Of a DNA stretch of 64,000 nucleotides, positions 1-12,506 are shown one piece after another; position 1 is the first letter of the stretch; every line of letters starts with the position of its first letter. A program made the translations under genes and the position numbers. The DNA is from Paguma larvata (lineage: Eukaryota; Chordata; Mammalia; Carnivora; Viverridae), in assembly GCA_030068075.1 (NCBI GenBank), contig CM057835.1, forward strand, positions 37,437,715-37,501,714, read 5' to 3'. The notes below the pieces were generated by a model, which was not told where the DNA came from, did no database searches, and worked only from the letters and a program-made list of their open reading frames with translations.

Positions 1-68
1 TAAAGACTTTCCAGAGAAATCCTTCTAAAAACCTAAGTGGAACATTCTATATAGAATACTTATTCAAG

Positions 69-179
69 GGGCACCTGGCTGGCTCAGTTGGTAGAGCATG
101 TAACTCTTGATTTCAGGGTCCATGAGTTCAAGCACACGTTGGGTATAGTGGTTACTTAAAAATAAAAGTCTTAAAAAAA
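69..179 (+). mobile_element. Short CAN-SINE, tRNA-derived
   Basis: The head GGGGCACCTGGCTGGCTCAG is followed by a tRNA B-box-like segment (GAGTTCAAGC) and an A-rich tail. The body is only about 110 bases and lacks the long CT-rich part of the felid type, so this is a short carnivoran SINE subfamily. The 12-base TSD tacttattcaag flanks it at 57-68 and 180-191. Confidence 0.88.
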
Positions 180-191
180 TACTTATTCAAG

Positions 192-349
192 CTCAAGTCT
201 TTTCAAAGTCAAGCTAATGTTTCACATATTTATTAAAATGACCTTTGTGTTTTAAAGTATTTTAAATCTTGCTCATACTTCATTGATTTTATACCCACAT
301 GCCTGTCTCTGCCACTGTGAGTCTTCTCTGTGATCCTTTAATTTTTGTA
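192..349. other. Unassigned spacer
   Basis: AT-rich sequence between the first SINE and an old LTR. I see no ORF, repeat or motif of note. Confidence 0.5.
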
Positions 350-945
350 ACTGTGATAGGCAGGATTCTAAGATAACTTCCAAATGACCCTTACACTAGT
401 TTAATCCCCTCCCCTTCTGAGTGTGGGTGGAACCGGTGAATATTATGAGCTATGTCAGTCCCACAGTTTTGTTATGTTGTATGGTATTGTTGACTTTAAG
501 AAAGAGGACTCTTTCAGTAGGTTTGACTTAATTATATTAGCCTGTTAAAAACAGAGTTTTCTTTGATTCATTGCAGAAGAAATAGAATTTCAAAGCCTGA
601 GATGGAGGGGACCATGGTTAAGAGATGATAGCAACCTCTAGTAGCTGAGAGCATGCATGCTTTGACAACAGATAGGAAAACAACGGGGACTTAAGTCCTA
701 TAGCCACAAAGGAATGAACTCTGCCAACAACAAAAGGAAACTTGGAAGTGGATCTCTCCTGAGTTGAGCTTCCAAATGAGAATGTAGCTGGCTGACACTT
801 GGATTTCAGCTTTGTGAGAACCTGAGCGGAGGATCTTTAAAATGTGCTGGGCTTCTGACCCACAGAAATTGTGAGATAGTAATTTTGTGAAGTTTCAAGC
901 CACCTGATTTGCAGGTTACACAGCAAAAAAGAAAACTCGTATATA
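350..945 (+). mobile_element. Old solo LTR, MaLR/ERVL-like
   Basis: The segment resembles a common mammalian LTR that begins around GGCAGGATTCTAAGAT, continues with CCCCTCCCCTTCTGAGTGTGG, and later has GATGGAGGGGACCATGG, AACGGGGACTTAAGTCCTA and TGTGAGATAGTAATTTTGTG. It has no internal retroviral genes and is heavily diverged. The family (MLT1 or a related ERVL LTR) is recalled from memory; the ends are approximate. Confidence 0.6.
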
Positions 946-1000
946 GTTCCTTGGTGAAAATCTTCTCAAAAGCTTATGCACAATTTAAAAAATTAACTTT

Positions 1001-1222
1001 CGGGTGCCTGAGTGGCTCAGTTGGTTAAGTATCCAACTCTTGATTTCAGCAGGTCATGAGCTCATGGTTTGTGAGATTGAGCCCCATTTCGGGCCCTGTG
1101 CTGACAGCATGGAGCCTGATTGGGATTTACTCCCTCTCTCTCTTGCCTCTTCCCTGCTCATGCACATGTGTGCTCTCTCTCTCAAAATAAATAAACATTA
1201 AAAAATTTAAAAAAATAAAATA
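1001..1222 (+). mobile_element. SINEC felid-type SINE
   Basis: The tRNA-like head GGGTGCCTGAGTGGCTCAG is followed by the body GTGCTGACAGCATGGAGCC, a CT-rich tract and a tail ending AAATAAATAAACATTAAAAA. The short 65-codon frame across it is the repeat, not a gene. Confidence 0.93.
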
Positions 1223-1773
1223 AGTCAACTTCTTAGAAAGCATATTTGACTATGGGCTATATGGTTTAAGATACAGCTGGGAATAATTTAAATATTTTTT
1301 CCACCTATTGCTCAATGTCTTGCCATTTTTATGGTTTTTGATGGGTTGGTCCATAATTTAGTAAAATATAAAATTCGAACAGATCATTTGAAATATTTAA
1401 TGATGGCTCATATTGTGAATATATACATATATATTCCTGATAATATATATGTATGTATGTATATATATATCCATATATACATATCTATAATTTTGCTTTT
1501 TCTCTTAATGTCTTTATTTTTAAATGATTTTTATTTCATTATATTTCATCTGTCTCCTAAATAGAATACAAGGTAGCTTACTGTTTTAGGTTTTTCATGA
1601 GAGGATTGAGACAGAACAGTACACATATCAGAAGAGATTATTATTATTTAAATAATTATATTAAGGTATGTTGAAGTATTTTTGAAAACAATACACAGAA
1701 GACACAGCAAAATACAATATCATTTATTAGGAATAACCATTCTATAATTTTATTTTCAAATAATTATTTTTAT
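1223..1773. repeat. AT-rich spacer with TA/GTAT tract
   Basis: No recognisable gene. Around 1437-1490 there is an imperfect TA/TATG simple repeat. The 77-codon frame over it is rich in Ile and Tyr only because of that repeat. Confidence 0.6.
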
Positions 1774-1788
1774 ATAATATGCATTTTA

Positions 1789-2012
1789 TTTTATTAAACA
1801 ATTTTTTTAATGTTCATTTATTTTTGAAACAGACACAGAGCAGGAGCAGAGGAGGGGCAGAGAGAGAGAGGGAGACACAGAATCCAAAGCAGGCTCCAGG
1901 CTGTGAGCCGTCAGCACAGAGTCTAACACGGGCCTCAAACTCCTGTGCCATGAGATCATGACCTGAACCAAAGTCAGATGCTTAACTGACTGAGCCACTC
2001 AAGCACCCCAAA
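1789..2012 (-). mobile_element. SINEC felid-type SINE
   Basis: Reverse-strand copy: T-rich tail on the left and the head complement TGAGCCACTCAAGCACCCC on the right. A 15-base TSD, ataatatgcatttta, flanks it at 1774-1788 and 2013-2027. Confidence 0.93.
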
Positions 2013-2027
2013 ATAATATGCATTTTA

Positions 2028-3574
2028 AAGAACACCTGCGCAACAATTGGGGTCTAGGAAATAGAAAATAACACCGAAAGGTAGATCTCCTGTTTTAAAG
2101 TCTCCATGGGAACTGGGAATCCTTTCCCCCTCTCTATGTTGAAAAGGCAAAATCTTTGTTTTGATTTTCTTCCTTTATCTCTATCTGAGGTTTATTCAGT
2201 GGGCTCTTATGTTCTACTCTTCCTAATGAATCAACTCTTCACTTGTGGTACTTTTTCTCACAGTTACAGATCTTCCTACTGTTGGAAGCTGATAGATAAC
2301 CAGAAGGTTGAGAAGGAGATTCAGAAGATTAAGTTCAGTAACTGGGAAGCTTAGTTTTGGTAATAAAAAGGAATAACCTGTCTTATAAGCAGAGAGCCAG
2401 CATTTTGTTATTAGTGGTTATTTTTCTTCCTTTTTAAAAAGTTATCATGTCTTTTCAGAAACATTACTTGAATAGTTGTGAGTCATCATTATGTATAAAG
2501 GTAGCAGTCATTGAAATAAAGTTTGAGTACTTTTGAAGTCTTATTCTCTGACTTCAGATGGGGGGCTCAAAGGAAGATGCTTACATTTGGACCTAACTGT
2601 ACTTGCCAGATGGCTAGAGGGCTTTAGGGGTTTAATCTAGAGACATGGCACAAAGCTAGGTGGTGCACATGAGGAGCTAATGACTAGCTAGGCCATATTA
2701 GCATCATGCTCTAACCAATTGACCTAATTAGATGAGATTTTCAAATCTAATATCAAAGGTTTGTTTGAATTGGAGATGTGGGCCATTGTTCTCTTAGTCG
2801 TCTCTGCTTACATACTGTTTGGTGTTTACCTGATGTCATGAAGGAGTTTTGGTATATTTGTTTTAATTAATCTTTCCCTATAAAAGCTACCATTATAAAC
2901 TAAGTCATTTGATGATTTGTTTGGTTTCACTAATTTGGAATATGTTAATTTAAAATTAGCATTAATTTGAACAGGGATAGGATGACATTTACCTTGAACT
3001 ATCTATTAAAGGAGGATTTATCTACAAATTCATAATTAATAAGATAGCAGAGGGAGCATGCTTGTCTACTAAAATGAGTAAAAACTTTTTCTTAAACCTT
3101 CTCTATCCTCATATAAACAATTCATAGGTCCATTCCATTATAAATGGATCTTTACTTAATAAAGAAGGTATTATGAATAAATACCCTTTAGCTAATTTGC
3201 ATTGCTTTGTTGTCGATACATAGAGTATAATAGTAATAAGTCCCCTAGAATTTTCAAGTAAGGGAAAATAGATTGCCCGCTAGAACTTAAACTTTAAAAT
3301 CAACACAGTTAATTAATATGTGATATTCAAAGTCATTTTAAAGTAACAGAATGGCTACTAAATTGTAAGACTAAGTGTTATTTTGCTTGAAAATGTAATA
3401 AAAGATTTCATAATAGAGCCTCACTAGCTAGTGAATTAACCAAAACTCTCTCTCCCCTTTATAACATACTGATTCCCAGGGTGTGAACAAACTTGTTTAT
3501 AGTAGTCTACCCTCCAGTTACTTGCACTTTGTGCCCATGGAATTGAATTGTATGCATATTATTGGTTATGTTGT
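2028..3574. other. Unassigned 1.5-kb spacer
   Basis: No conserved domain, RNA gene or repeat family is evident. An 82-codon frame at 2106-2354 has no recognisable protein features and no surrounding gene structure. Confidence 0.45.
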
Positions 3575-3588
3575 TCCCACATTCTTTT

Positions 3589-3780
3589 CTTTAATAACTC
3601 TTTTACCGTTTATTTATTTTTGGAAGAGAGAGATAGAGCAGGAAAGGGGCAGAGAGAGAGGGAGACAACAGAATCCAAAGTAGGCTCCAGGCACTGAGCT
3701 GTCAGCAAGGAGCCTGATGTGGAGCTTGAACCCATGAACCATGAGATCATGACTTGAGTTGAAGCTTACCCAGGTGCCCC
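3589..3780 (-). mobile_element. SINEC felid-type SINE, head internally deleted
   Basis: A reverse-strand SINE with TSD tcccacattctttt at 3575-3588 and 3781-3794. Compared with the other copies, the segment between the GAGTTGAAG part and CCCAGGTGCCCC is missing, so the A-box part of the tRNA-like promoter is damaged. Confidence 0.9.
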
Positions 3781-3794
3781 TCCCACATTCTTTT

Positions 3795-5609
3795 TTGGTA
3801 ATTTCATTTGTTATAATTATGTGATTTGAATATTTTATAAACTGCTAAAGTGAGTACAATAACTTAAATTCAGTGCTTTATAAAGTCTCAAAATAAATGT
3901 AAATCACTAAAAACAATGGGGAAATAAGAAAAAATAAGAAAACGTAGGTTTTTACATCACCTAGATTACTTTACAAGTAATGACTAACTCCTTCTTCTAC
4001 TTTAACTAAAACTGGAAATCACAGACAACACATTTTCAAGGGCTTATACACTTGGAATGTTAATTAGTAGACTCATACTTAAAGAAAAGATCTTTGTCCT
4101 ATCCCCAAAATTTAGCAGATAAATGTACATTAGCATGTATTAAATGAAAAAAATGATATTTAGGTGTGTATGTATCATCTTCTACACCTTTCAAATTTAA
4201 CTTTTTGTATACTGAACAACTTCACAATGACTAAAGAATTTTACGTGTTATTATAGAAAGAAAGTTGCATATGGCATTTGATTAGCCCAAGAAGTATGAG
4301 TTAAAGATGCACACATTGGTGGTGCTGATAATATACTGTCATGAAGACAGAAGGACTGTATTTCCTAAAGATATGACCTTACTATATGCAAAAATGTTTC
4401 TATCCGGATGAGCCTGCTGCATAACTTAATCACTTGGTATTATTATAATTTCATTCAGTCCATGTTTAGCAAGTCACTTTTTGATTATTTGGATTTCCAT
4501 GTGTCTTGACTAAAGAGAGAGACAGAGAGAGTGAGAGAGGGAGAGAGAGAGAGAGAGAGGATACTAAAGAGAGGTTGAACTGATGCCAGTGTTGGGAATA
4601 TTGAAGTTACATTTCTCAGTATAAGTTACATACTTTTAGGTTTTATACTATAATCTCTTGTGAGTTTTAGTTGAGTTCAGAGTCTCTGTGTCTAATCAAC
4701 TTTTATACACTGATATCTCCAAAAATCATATTAGAGAGCTTGACATGGGGAGGGGATAATGGTTGCCAGAAAGGGAACAAAAGAACGTCTACCATAATCT
4801 TATTTAGAACTCTTTCTTCTAATCATTCATTCCTCTTGGTTCCCCGTTTCCATCAGATTATGGTGGTTCTCTTCAGAGTGATTACTTTCTAAAATACAGT
4901 AATCGAAATACTTTTTAGAGTTATAACAGTAGTTTAATATAACTTTGAATTGTGTTTTTTCATTTAAAATTATTATCATTAACATTTTCCCAATGTTACT
5001 AGTCTTGACGATTATTTTCCTGGCTTCACAAATATGTACTCAAGCATCTCTACCATGATTTTCTTTACCATTTGCATATGATGGGTCATTTTGTTTTATT
5101 TTTTGTTTGTTTGTTTTGAGGTCCCCTTCTCCCTGAATTATGATAATTATATTTTTATTTTAAAAGTATGTTTGCGTATGTATGTATGTGTGTTTGTGTG
5201 TTAGAATTTATATTTTGGACCTCACTGAAGGACTTAACATGAATCTTCATAGATTCTAAGAGCTTTTTCAATCTTATTCTAGTGTTCTAGCTCAGGACAT
5301 CTCTTAGTCTACTGTGCTTACTAGTTACATAGGGAACTTGTTAAAATGAATCAGGGATTAGGTATGGGTAGGACTCATGATTTTTTTGTTTCTAAAATGC
5401 TGTCATAAACCTTATTATGAACCATCACTGTCACTGATTACACTAAAGACTCTGGAGACAATATAGAGCACAGCTACTTGAGAACTCTGAAAAACAGTAA
5501 AAGGTAGAATGGGGTTAGAAGTCAACAACAAACACAAAAGGACAAGGGGTGAGTGTTCAGGTTAGTTTTTCCTGCTGTTTCATCTCCTGGGTTTAACTGG
5601 AAGTTGGTG
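3795..5609. other. Unassigned 1.8-kb spacer with GA repeat
   Basis: Mostly AT-rich sequence without a recognised repeat or gene. It includes a purine tract (GA)n at about 4513-4560 and a GTAT/GTTT-rich stretch near 5165-5200. Confidence 0.45.
4513..4560 (+). repeat. (GA)n simple repeat
   Basis: Nearly pure GA/GAGA tract of about 48 bases with a few interruptions, not attached to a SINE body. Confidence 0.85.
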
Positions 5610-6229
5610 TCAGTCATGGAACTGCAGGATGACAGCAGACAACACAAGTTCTGAGGTTAACTTCTGTCCACAGAAAAAAAGGGCACCTGCCACCTGACGA
5701 ATGTGGGGGAATCACTTTTTTCCCTTTTAATTTCACTGAAAGCCCTACCAGGGGGGCCGCCCCGGACACAGGACTGCACTGCTGCTGGGTGGAGGGCAGT
5801 GCTGTCAGAGAGGGACCTAAAACTCTGAGTGAAAACATGTCCTTTTGTCCAGAGGAACAAGGAAAACAGGCCCCTGTGGTCCAAAGAGTGTGTGTGAGTC
5901 CCATTACTATATTTTATCTCCCTGTTTTCCTGATACCTTTTCCTGAAGATAGCCCAGGTCTCATGGAATTGTGCAAAGTGCAGAATGCTAGAGGAAATCT
6001 GAAGGAAAGGAGGATTTAGGGAGTAAGAGAATGTGAGGAAAATACCGGAGGGGAGATACCCTAAATCTTCGTGTGAGATGAATTCCTTGTCAAGCTTTGC
6101 ATATGAAGAACCTATACAAAGCACCAAGTATTTGAGAACTGAGGTATGATGTAAACCACTGCCCAAAGCTCAGATTAACCCCTGAGCTGGGCATATGCAG
6201 AGTAGACCCAAAGAGGCATAGCAAAATTT
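5610..6229 (+). mobile_element. Possible 5' part of the adjoining old L1M
   Basis: This segment leads into recognisable plus-strand L1M 5' sequence at about 6230. Its less AT-rich, purine-biased composition would fit an L1 5' untranslated region. A 169-codon minus-strand frame at 5657-6166 has no recognisable domain. The assignment is inference. Confidence 0.35.
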
Positions 6230-6894
6230 GAAAAATGAGCTGATACTGGAATCACTGTTGAAAAAGCAAGACAGAATTCGTGGTCCGAATCTAACAGAAT
6301 TTACTGCATGCTATAACAATAGAACACTTTCCAGAAGATTTTAACAGGATCCATGGTCTCACAAAATAATATTCAAAATGTTCAGGATACAATCTGAAGT
6401 TACTTGGCTTATAAAAAGGCTAAAAATTGGATAATTGATTTTTTTAGCTTAGTTGACATGCAATGTTACATTAACATTAGTTTTAGGTACAGCATAGTGA
6501 TTCAACTTACTATACATTAGCTACGCTTACCATCTGTCACCATACAATGCTATTACAGTACCATTGACTACATTCCCTACACTGTGCCTTTTACTCCCAT
6601 GACTTATTTTATAACAGGAAGCCTGTATCTGCCACTCCTTTTCAGGTATTTTGCCCATCACCCCATCCTCTTCCCTCTGGCAACAATGAGTTTGTTCTTT
6701 GTATTTATAGGTCTAACATTGCTTTTTGTTTGTTTGTTTACTTGTTTTGGTTTTCAGATTCCACATAGGAGTGAAGTAATACAGTATTTGTCTTTCTCAG
6801 TCTGATTTGTTTCACTTAGCATGATACCCTTAAGGTCCATCCATGTGATTGCAAATGGCAAGATCCTATTTATTTTTATGCCTGCATACTATTC

Positions 6895-6898
<4 letters not shown>

Positions 6899-6942
<44 letters not shown>

Positions 6943-6949
6943 GTGTGTA
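6899..6949 (+). repeat. (TG)n microsatellite
   Basis: About 51 bases of alternating TG with one GC step, inside the minus-strand L1 at the TATTCC(A/T) site near the end of its ORF2. Confidence 0.95.
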
Positions 6950-7675
6950 TCATGTCTTCCTTATCCCCTCATCTTTCTATGAATGCTTAGGTTACTTCTA
7001 TATTTTGGCTACTATAAATAATGCTACAAATATTTAATTTTTTGAGGAACCTCCATATTGTTTTCCATAGTGGCTGCACCAATTTACATTCTCAGGAATA
7101 GTGCATGAGGCTTCTTTTTTCTCCACATCCTTATCAGTACTTGTTATTTTTTGTCTTTTTGACTCACTTTACCATTCTAATAGGTGTAAGGTGATATCTC
7201 ATTGTGGTTTTGATTTGGATTTCCCTGATGTTAGTGATGTTGAGCATCTTTTCACATATCTGTCGGCCATCTGGATGTCTTTTTTGGAAAAATGTCTATT
7301 CAATTCTTTTGCCCATTTTTAAATTTTTTGGCACTGAATTGTATATGTTTATAAAATATTTTGGATATTAATCTCATAGATTAGTCATTTGCAAATATCT
7401 TCTCTCATTCAGTAGGTTGTTTTCTTGTTTAGCTGATGATTTCCTTCACTGTGTACAAGCTTTTTGTTTTGATGTAGTCCCAGTAGTTCACTTTGCTTTT
7501 GTTTACCTTTCCTAAGGAGATGATAGCTGGAATAAATCTTGCTATAATTGATGTCATAGAAATTACTGCCTGTGTTCTCTTCAAGGGTTTTCATGGTCTC
7601 ACATTTAGGTCTTTAATCCAGTTTGAGTTTATTTTTGTGCATGGTGTAAAAAACTGGGCCAGTTTCATTCTTTTG

Positions 7676-7901
7676 TGTTTTTTTTTTTGTTTGTTTGTTT
7701 TGTTTTTAGTTTTTTTTGGGGGGGAGGGAGAGCACAAGCAGGGGAGGGGCACAGAGAGGAGGACAGAGGATCTGAAGTGGGCTCTGTGCTGACAGGCTGA
7801 CAGCAGTGAGCTTGATGTGGGGCTCAAACTCATGAACCGTGAGATCATGACCTGAGCTGAAATCAGACATTCAATTGACTAAGTCACCCAGGTGCCCCAG
7901 T
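7676..7901 (-). mobile_element. SINEC felid-type SINE inside L1
   Basis: Reverse-strand SINE with a 17-base perfect TSD (ccagtttcattcttttg) at 7659-7675 and 7902-7918. The L1 sequence continues directly on both sides. Confidence 0.94.
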
Positions 7902-9375
7902 CCAGTTTCATTCTTTTGCATGTAGATGTCCAGTATTTCCAGTATCATTTACTGAAGAGACTGTCTTTTCCCTGTTGCATATTCTTATCTCCTGGACAAA
8001 TTTTAATAGGAAAAAATCAACAGGTGCCACCTTTGAGTTGAGCTAAATGTTGGAATTACAAAGAACTTTAAAGCAACTATAATAAAACTGTGCTCTATGC
8101 AGAAAATGCAAATACTCTTGAAATGAATGGAAAAATAGACATTCTCGGCAGAAGAAGAGGAGCTATAGAGAAAGAATAAAATGCTTAAACTGAAAAAAAA
8201 GTGCAATAAGTGATAAAAATTCACTGGGGTGGGCTCAAGAGTAGAATGGAGAAGGCAGATGATAGAATCAGTGAATTTAAAGATAGGTAAATAGAAACTA
8301 TCCTGTCCGAAAAGCAAAGTAGAAAAAGTTTGGGGAAAAAGAAACAGGCAGTAAGGGATCTGTGGAATAATATAAAAAAAGTTAACATTTGTGCTAATGA
8401 AATCCTGGAGGAAGGAAAGAAAAGAAATTGGTGTAGGAAAAAAAAAAAAACAGTTGGAAAAGTAATAGCTGAAAATTTACCAAATTTGGTGACAGACCAA
8501 TTCAAGATGATTTAGTGAAACCCAAACAAGGTAAATTAAAATAAATTGTTATAGAACACAGAATAATGAAACTGCTGAAAGAAAACAGTCTTGAAAACAG
8601 TCGTAGAAGAACAACCCCTTAAATGTAGGTAAACAATAATTTAAATGACTGCAGATTTCCTATCAGAAACCATGAAGGCTAATAGACAAGGGTACAATTT
8701 AAGTGTTGAGAGAAAGAAATTGTATATCCAGGGAAAATATCCTTCAGTAAAGGTGATAGAAGACATTCTCAGATGAATAAAAACTATGAATGATTTTCCA
8801 GTAGACACTCTAAAATAAATACTAAAGGATGTTCTTGAGGATGAAGAGGAATGATGCTAAAAGGAAATGTAAGCTTCAGCAGTAAAGGAAGAGTGCCAGA
8901 CATAGTAAATAGACTATTTTTCATCTTCCGAATTCTTTAAAGTGTATATGACCATTGAAAGCAAAAATTATATCATTGTTTGCTGGGGTTTTAAGACTAT
9001 GTAGATGTGATGCGTGTTACTATATGTAACTCACAAATGATGTGCTCTGACCACAAAGAATTTAACGTACAAATCAATAAGAGAGTGTTATGCAGTATTT
9101 CCCCAAGTAAAGATTAAACAACGTACTTTCAAATAATCTATGAGTGAAGGGAAATTCCAAAGAGAATTAGACAATATTTTGAACTGAATTAAAATGTTAA
9201 TGTAGCATATCAAAATTTATGGGATGTACCTAAAGCAAGGCTTTGGGGAAGATTTATGGTAGTAAATACATTATAAGAGATGAAATGCCTCAAATCAATA
9301 ATCTAAGCTTGCACCTAAGGAACTAGAAAAAAGAAGAGCAAATGAAACCCAGTGAAAGCAGAAACTTAATTTTAG

Positions 9376-11249
9376 TTAAATCCTGGTAATCTCAGCAAGC
9401 CTAAAGAACTCCTTTACCTGAGATTCTAAGGATTAAGGAACATTCATGTAGTGTCACAACCTCAGGGTGCAGAGGTAACTAGGTCTTGATTGTCCACTGA
9501 TGCTAGTAGGCCTCTACTGAGATGTAGATTTCTTCCTACAATTCGCTACTATCACGTTGATTGGTGATGTGGTACACATTGCTTCTGAGTATACAGAATA
9601 TGCAAGTAGGGGGCCCTCTTAATGCTTTGGTGTCATTCTTGATGTCATGGGATGAATTTATTTACTCTCCTGTGAGAATGTCTCACACCAATACGCGTTC
9701 AAGGCTACTGCTCAGGAACTCATATAGGTTATATTTTCTTCCTTCCATGTCTTTTTAACACCAACTGAGAGAATTATTATCTCATTGGAAGTGTGAAAAC
9801 TGTTTATTACTTGACCAGTGTTTATTCAGGTCTATTTCTTTGTGCAAAACATTATATGAGGAGTTCTGCAGGCTTTACATCCCTGGAGCTCAAAAGCTGA
9901 GTCTTTACAACTCCAAGTAAATATCTGAAACTTAAAATCCAAGACTTAGATGTTTGTAAACAATGTGTGCCTCCATAACAACCTTTCTCCAGGGCAATGA
10001 CGGAATGTCCTAACAACCCAGTTTGGGGACAAGGCCAGAATACACATAGAAATGCAAAGGAAAGAAATCAGTTAACACTTCAAAAATTCTCCCAACATGT
10101 GTGAAATGAGTAGAATAAATGATATTTATTTTACTTGGGTATTATAATGATTAAATGAGTCAATACATATGATTCATATGTCAGTTTGGGACAACTTTTT
10201 TCTTAGTCATCATCATTTCTTCCTTTTCCTCAATAAATACAACTGGTGTAAACATACAAATTCTGAAGTGTACTCTGTGTGTACAGAGAATGTAAAGATT
10301 CCTTAGGGTTTATTCAGTTATCGATGAAACAGTTCAGGAAAATAATATGCTTGGAGAAAGGCTCAGGCCCATGGTACTAGAGTAGAACACAACTGGCCAA
10401 GGGGAGGGGAGGGACTTCATTTTCCTTTACTCCTTCTTTTCTTATCCATTATCCAGTATGGATTTTGACCGAAATTCATTTTAAAAGTCTCTTCATGTAA
10501 ACCAAATGATTACTTTGAAATGCAGTATATTTAAAGTTACAAAACTCCAAGGATTAGGGAACTTCAGAATATTGAAATGAGAAGGAATGATATGACAAGT
10601 GTTATAAAAAGATTTATTATAAAGATTGCCTTAAGGACCAGTAGACCATATGAACTAATTATTGGCTAAAATTATTTGTGATAAAAGTTCTAGAACTCAC
10701 TCTCGAAGAGTACAGTGAGTTACCCCTCTTATTGCAGAGACTGTGTAGAGCAATTAGATCATGAGGGGAATATCATGTATGCAAGAGGGTGTTAGAGACG
10801 TGCATTTTGTATGCGTATATTCAGGTTTTGCTGAGAACTGTTTTAGGAGCAAATAGCACTTTGAATGAATCAGAACTGTATAGGAGACATCAGATGAAGT
10901 AGCATGTAATGAGGAGAGGCGTACACTGTCTATGATGCCTTATCAGCACTTGTCACATTATGTTCATTTTTCAAACAAGAAGTTTATTTTTATCTCATTC
11001 AAAACAAAGATCAAAGTCTAGAGATGACGTAGCAGAGCCACAGTGTCTTAAGGGACCAAGGCTCCTTAGGTTTTCTTATTTCCCATCTTTACTGTGAAGC
11101 ATTCATCCCCACTTGCTGGAGTAGCTCTAGTTCTGCTGCTTTCCAGGCAGAACATTGTATGTGTGTGTAAGTGTGAGAGAGAGAGAGAGAGCCAGAGAGA
11201 GCCAGAGACAAAGGATAGAGAGACTGCTCCAACTCTCTAATCGCTCTGT
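9376..11249. other. Unassigned 1.9-kb spacer
   Basis: No gene is recognised. The stretch at about 10960-11150 looks like an old mammalian repeat I cannot name. A GA/GT-rich tract lies at 11158-11200. A 65-codon frame at 9561-9758 has no features. Confidence 0.4.
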
Positions 11250-12180
11250 TTTGAATGGAAATTTTTATTGAGATAACTGTAGATTCACACTCAATTTATG
11301 AAATACTACAGAGAGATCCTTTGTACCCACCACTTCCTACTAATGGTTAGCATTTTGCAAAACTATAGTATACTATCACACCAGGGTAATTATATTGATA
11401 TAATCTACTAATCCTATTTAGATTTCCCCAGTTTTACCTTGTGCTTATTTGTGTGTGTGTATGAAGTTCTACACAGTTTAATTACATGTGTGAGTTTGTG
11501 TATCCAACACCATACTTAAGATGCTGAACATTTTTAACAATGCGAGGATCCCTTAATCTACCCTTTTATAACCATACACACCTCTGTCTTGCTCCCTTTT
11601 CTGCAAGGCCCCAAACTTAACCTTGGGCAATCACTGATCTATATTACATTTCTAAGACTTGTCATTTCACAATGAAATTGTACAGCATATAACCTTTTGG
11701 AAATGACTTTTTTTTTAATGAGTGTAATTCCTTGGAGACTTATCCAAGTGTGATGTGTATCAATAATTCATATTTTTTTATGCTAAACAGTACTCCGTGG
11801 TATAGATGTACCACTGATTGATCATTAACCTGTTGAAGGCTATCTAGTCTTAGTTTGGGGCTGTTACATATAAAGCTGCTATAAATATTTGAGTACAGGT
11901 TTTTGTGTGAACCTAAGTTGTCATTTTTCTGGGATAAATATCCAAGGGTGCAACTGATGTGCCACAGAGTAATTGCATGTTTCTTCATTGCAAAACTATG
12001 TTCTAGAATGTCTGTACCATTTTTCTTTCCTGCCAGCTGTGTGTACATGACTTTCCTATCCTATCCATTTTTTAATGTGCTGGTAATAATGACTTATGTC
12101 TATAACAATATAGAGTCACACTTTCTCTTTGAGCAATTCTTTAGTGTTTGAGGGTAACTGTCACTGATACGAACACAACC
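11250..12180 (-). mobile_element. Old L1M 3' region, minus strand
   Basis: Plus-strand landmarks of a reversed L1M 3' region are TTATTGAGATAACTGTAGATT, GATTTCCCCAGTTTTACC, GGCAATCACTGATCTATA, GTATAGATGTACCAC and GGTTTTTGTGTGAAC. ORF2 is destroyed by stops and indels. Confidence 0.82.
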
Positions 12181-12276
12181 ATAAAGAGATGTCATTGTGA
12201 TATTTTCTCAGTTTTTATTTTGGAGAAATCATGAATATTTACTGAGTTTATTCATCTTGAGCATCAATATCCATTA

Positions 12277-12490
12277 AACATTTTTTTTAATATTTATTAT
12301 TTTTGAGAGACCGAGACAGCGTAAGTAGGGGGAGGGGCAGAGAGAGACTAGGAGACCCAGAATCTGAAGCAGACTCAGGCTCTGAGCTGTCACCACAGAG
12401 CCCGACACAGGGCTCAAACTTCTGAACCTTGAGATCATGACCTGAGCCTAAGTCAGACGCTTAACCAACTGAGCCACCCAGGAGCTCTGT
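12277..12490 (-). mobile_element. SINEC felid-type SINE
   Basis: Reverse-strand copy with body complement CTGAGCTGTCACCACAGAGC and head complement TGAGCCACCCAGG. An imperfect TSD, gcatcaatatccatta versus gcatcaatacctatta, lies at 12261-12276 and 12491-12506. Confidence 0.93.
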
Positions 12491-12506
12491 GCATCAATAC
12501 CTATTA

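Larger units (their letters stand above)
6426..8004 (-). mobile_element. L1 3' end and ORF2 C-terminal region, minus strand
   Basis: The reverse complement gives an L1 3' region and the last part of ORF2. Landmarks on the plus strand are CATCTGTCACCATACAATGC, CCTCTGGCAACAATGAGTTT and GCACCAATTTACATTCTC. It is 5'-truncated and interrupted by a SINE, and sits inside the older plus-strand L1M. Confidence 0.8.
6230..9375 (+). mobile_element. Old L1M, plus strand, split in two
   Basis: The parts at about 6230-6425 and 8005-9375 together read as an ancient plus-strand L1: a 5' region, then ORF1-like sequence (AGGGATCTGTGGAATAATAT, GCTGAAAATTTACCAAATTT), then the start of ORF2 endonuclease-like sequence (TTTGAACTGAATTAAAATG, AAATTTATGGGATG). 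It is full of stops and frameshifts. A minus-strand L1 lies between the two parts. Confidence 0.7.

Noticed and set aside
5657..6166. 169-codon minus-strand ORF
   Set aside because: No domain, no conserved motif. It lies in a segment that probably belongs to an old L1M 5' region on the other strand.
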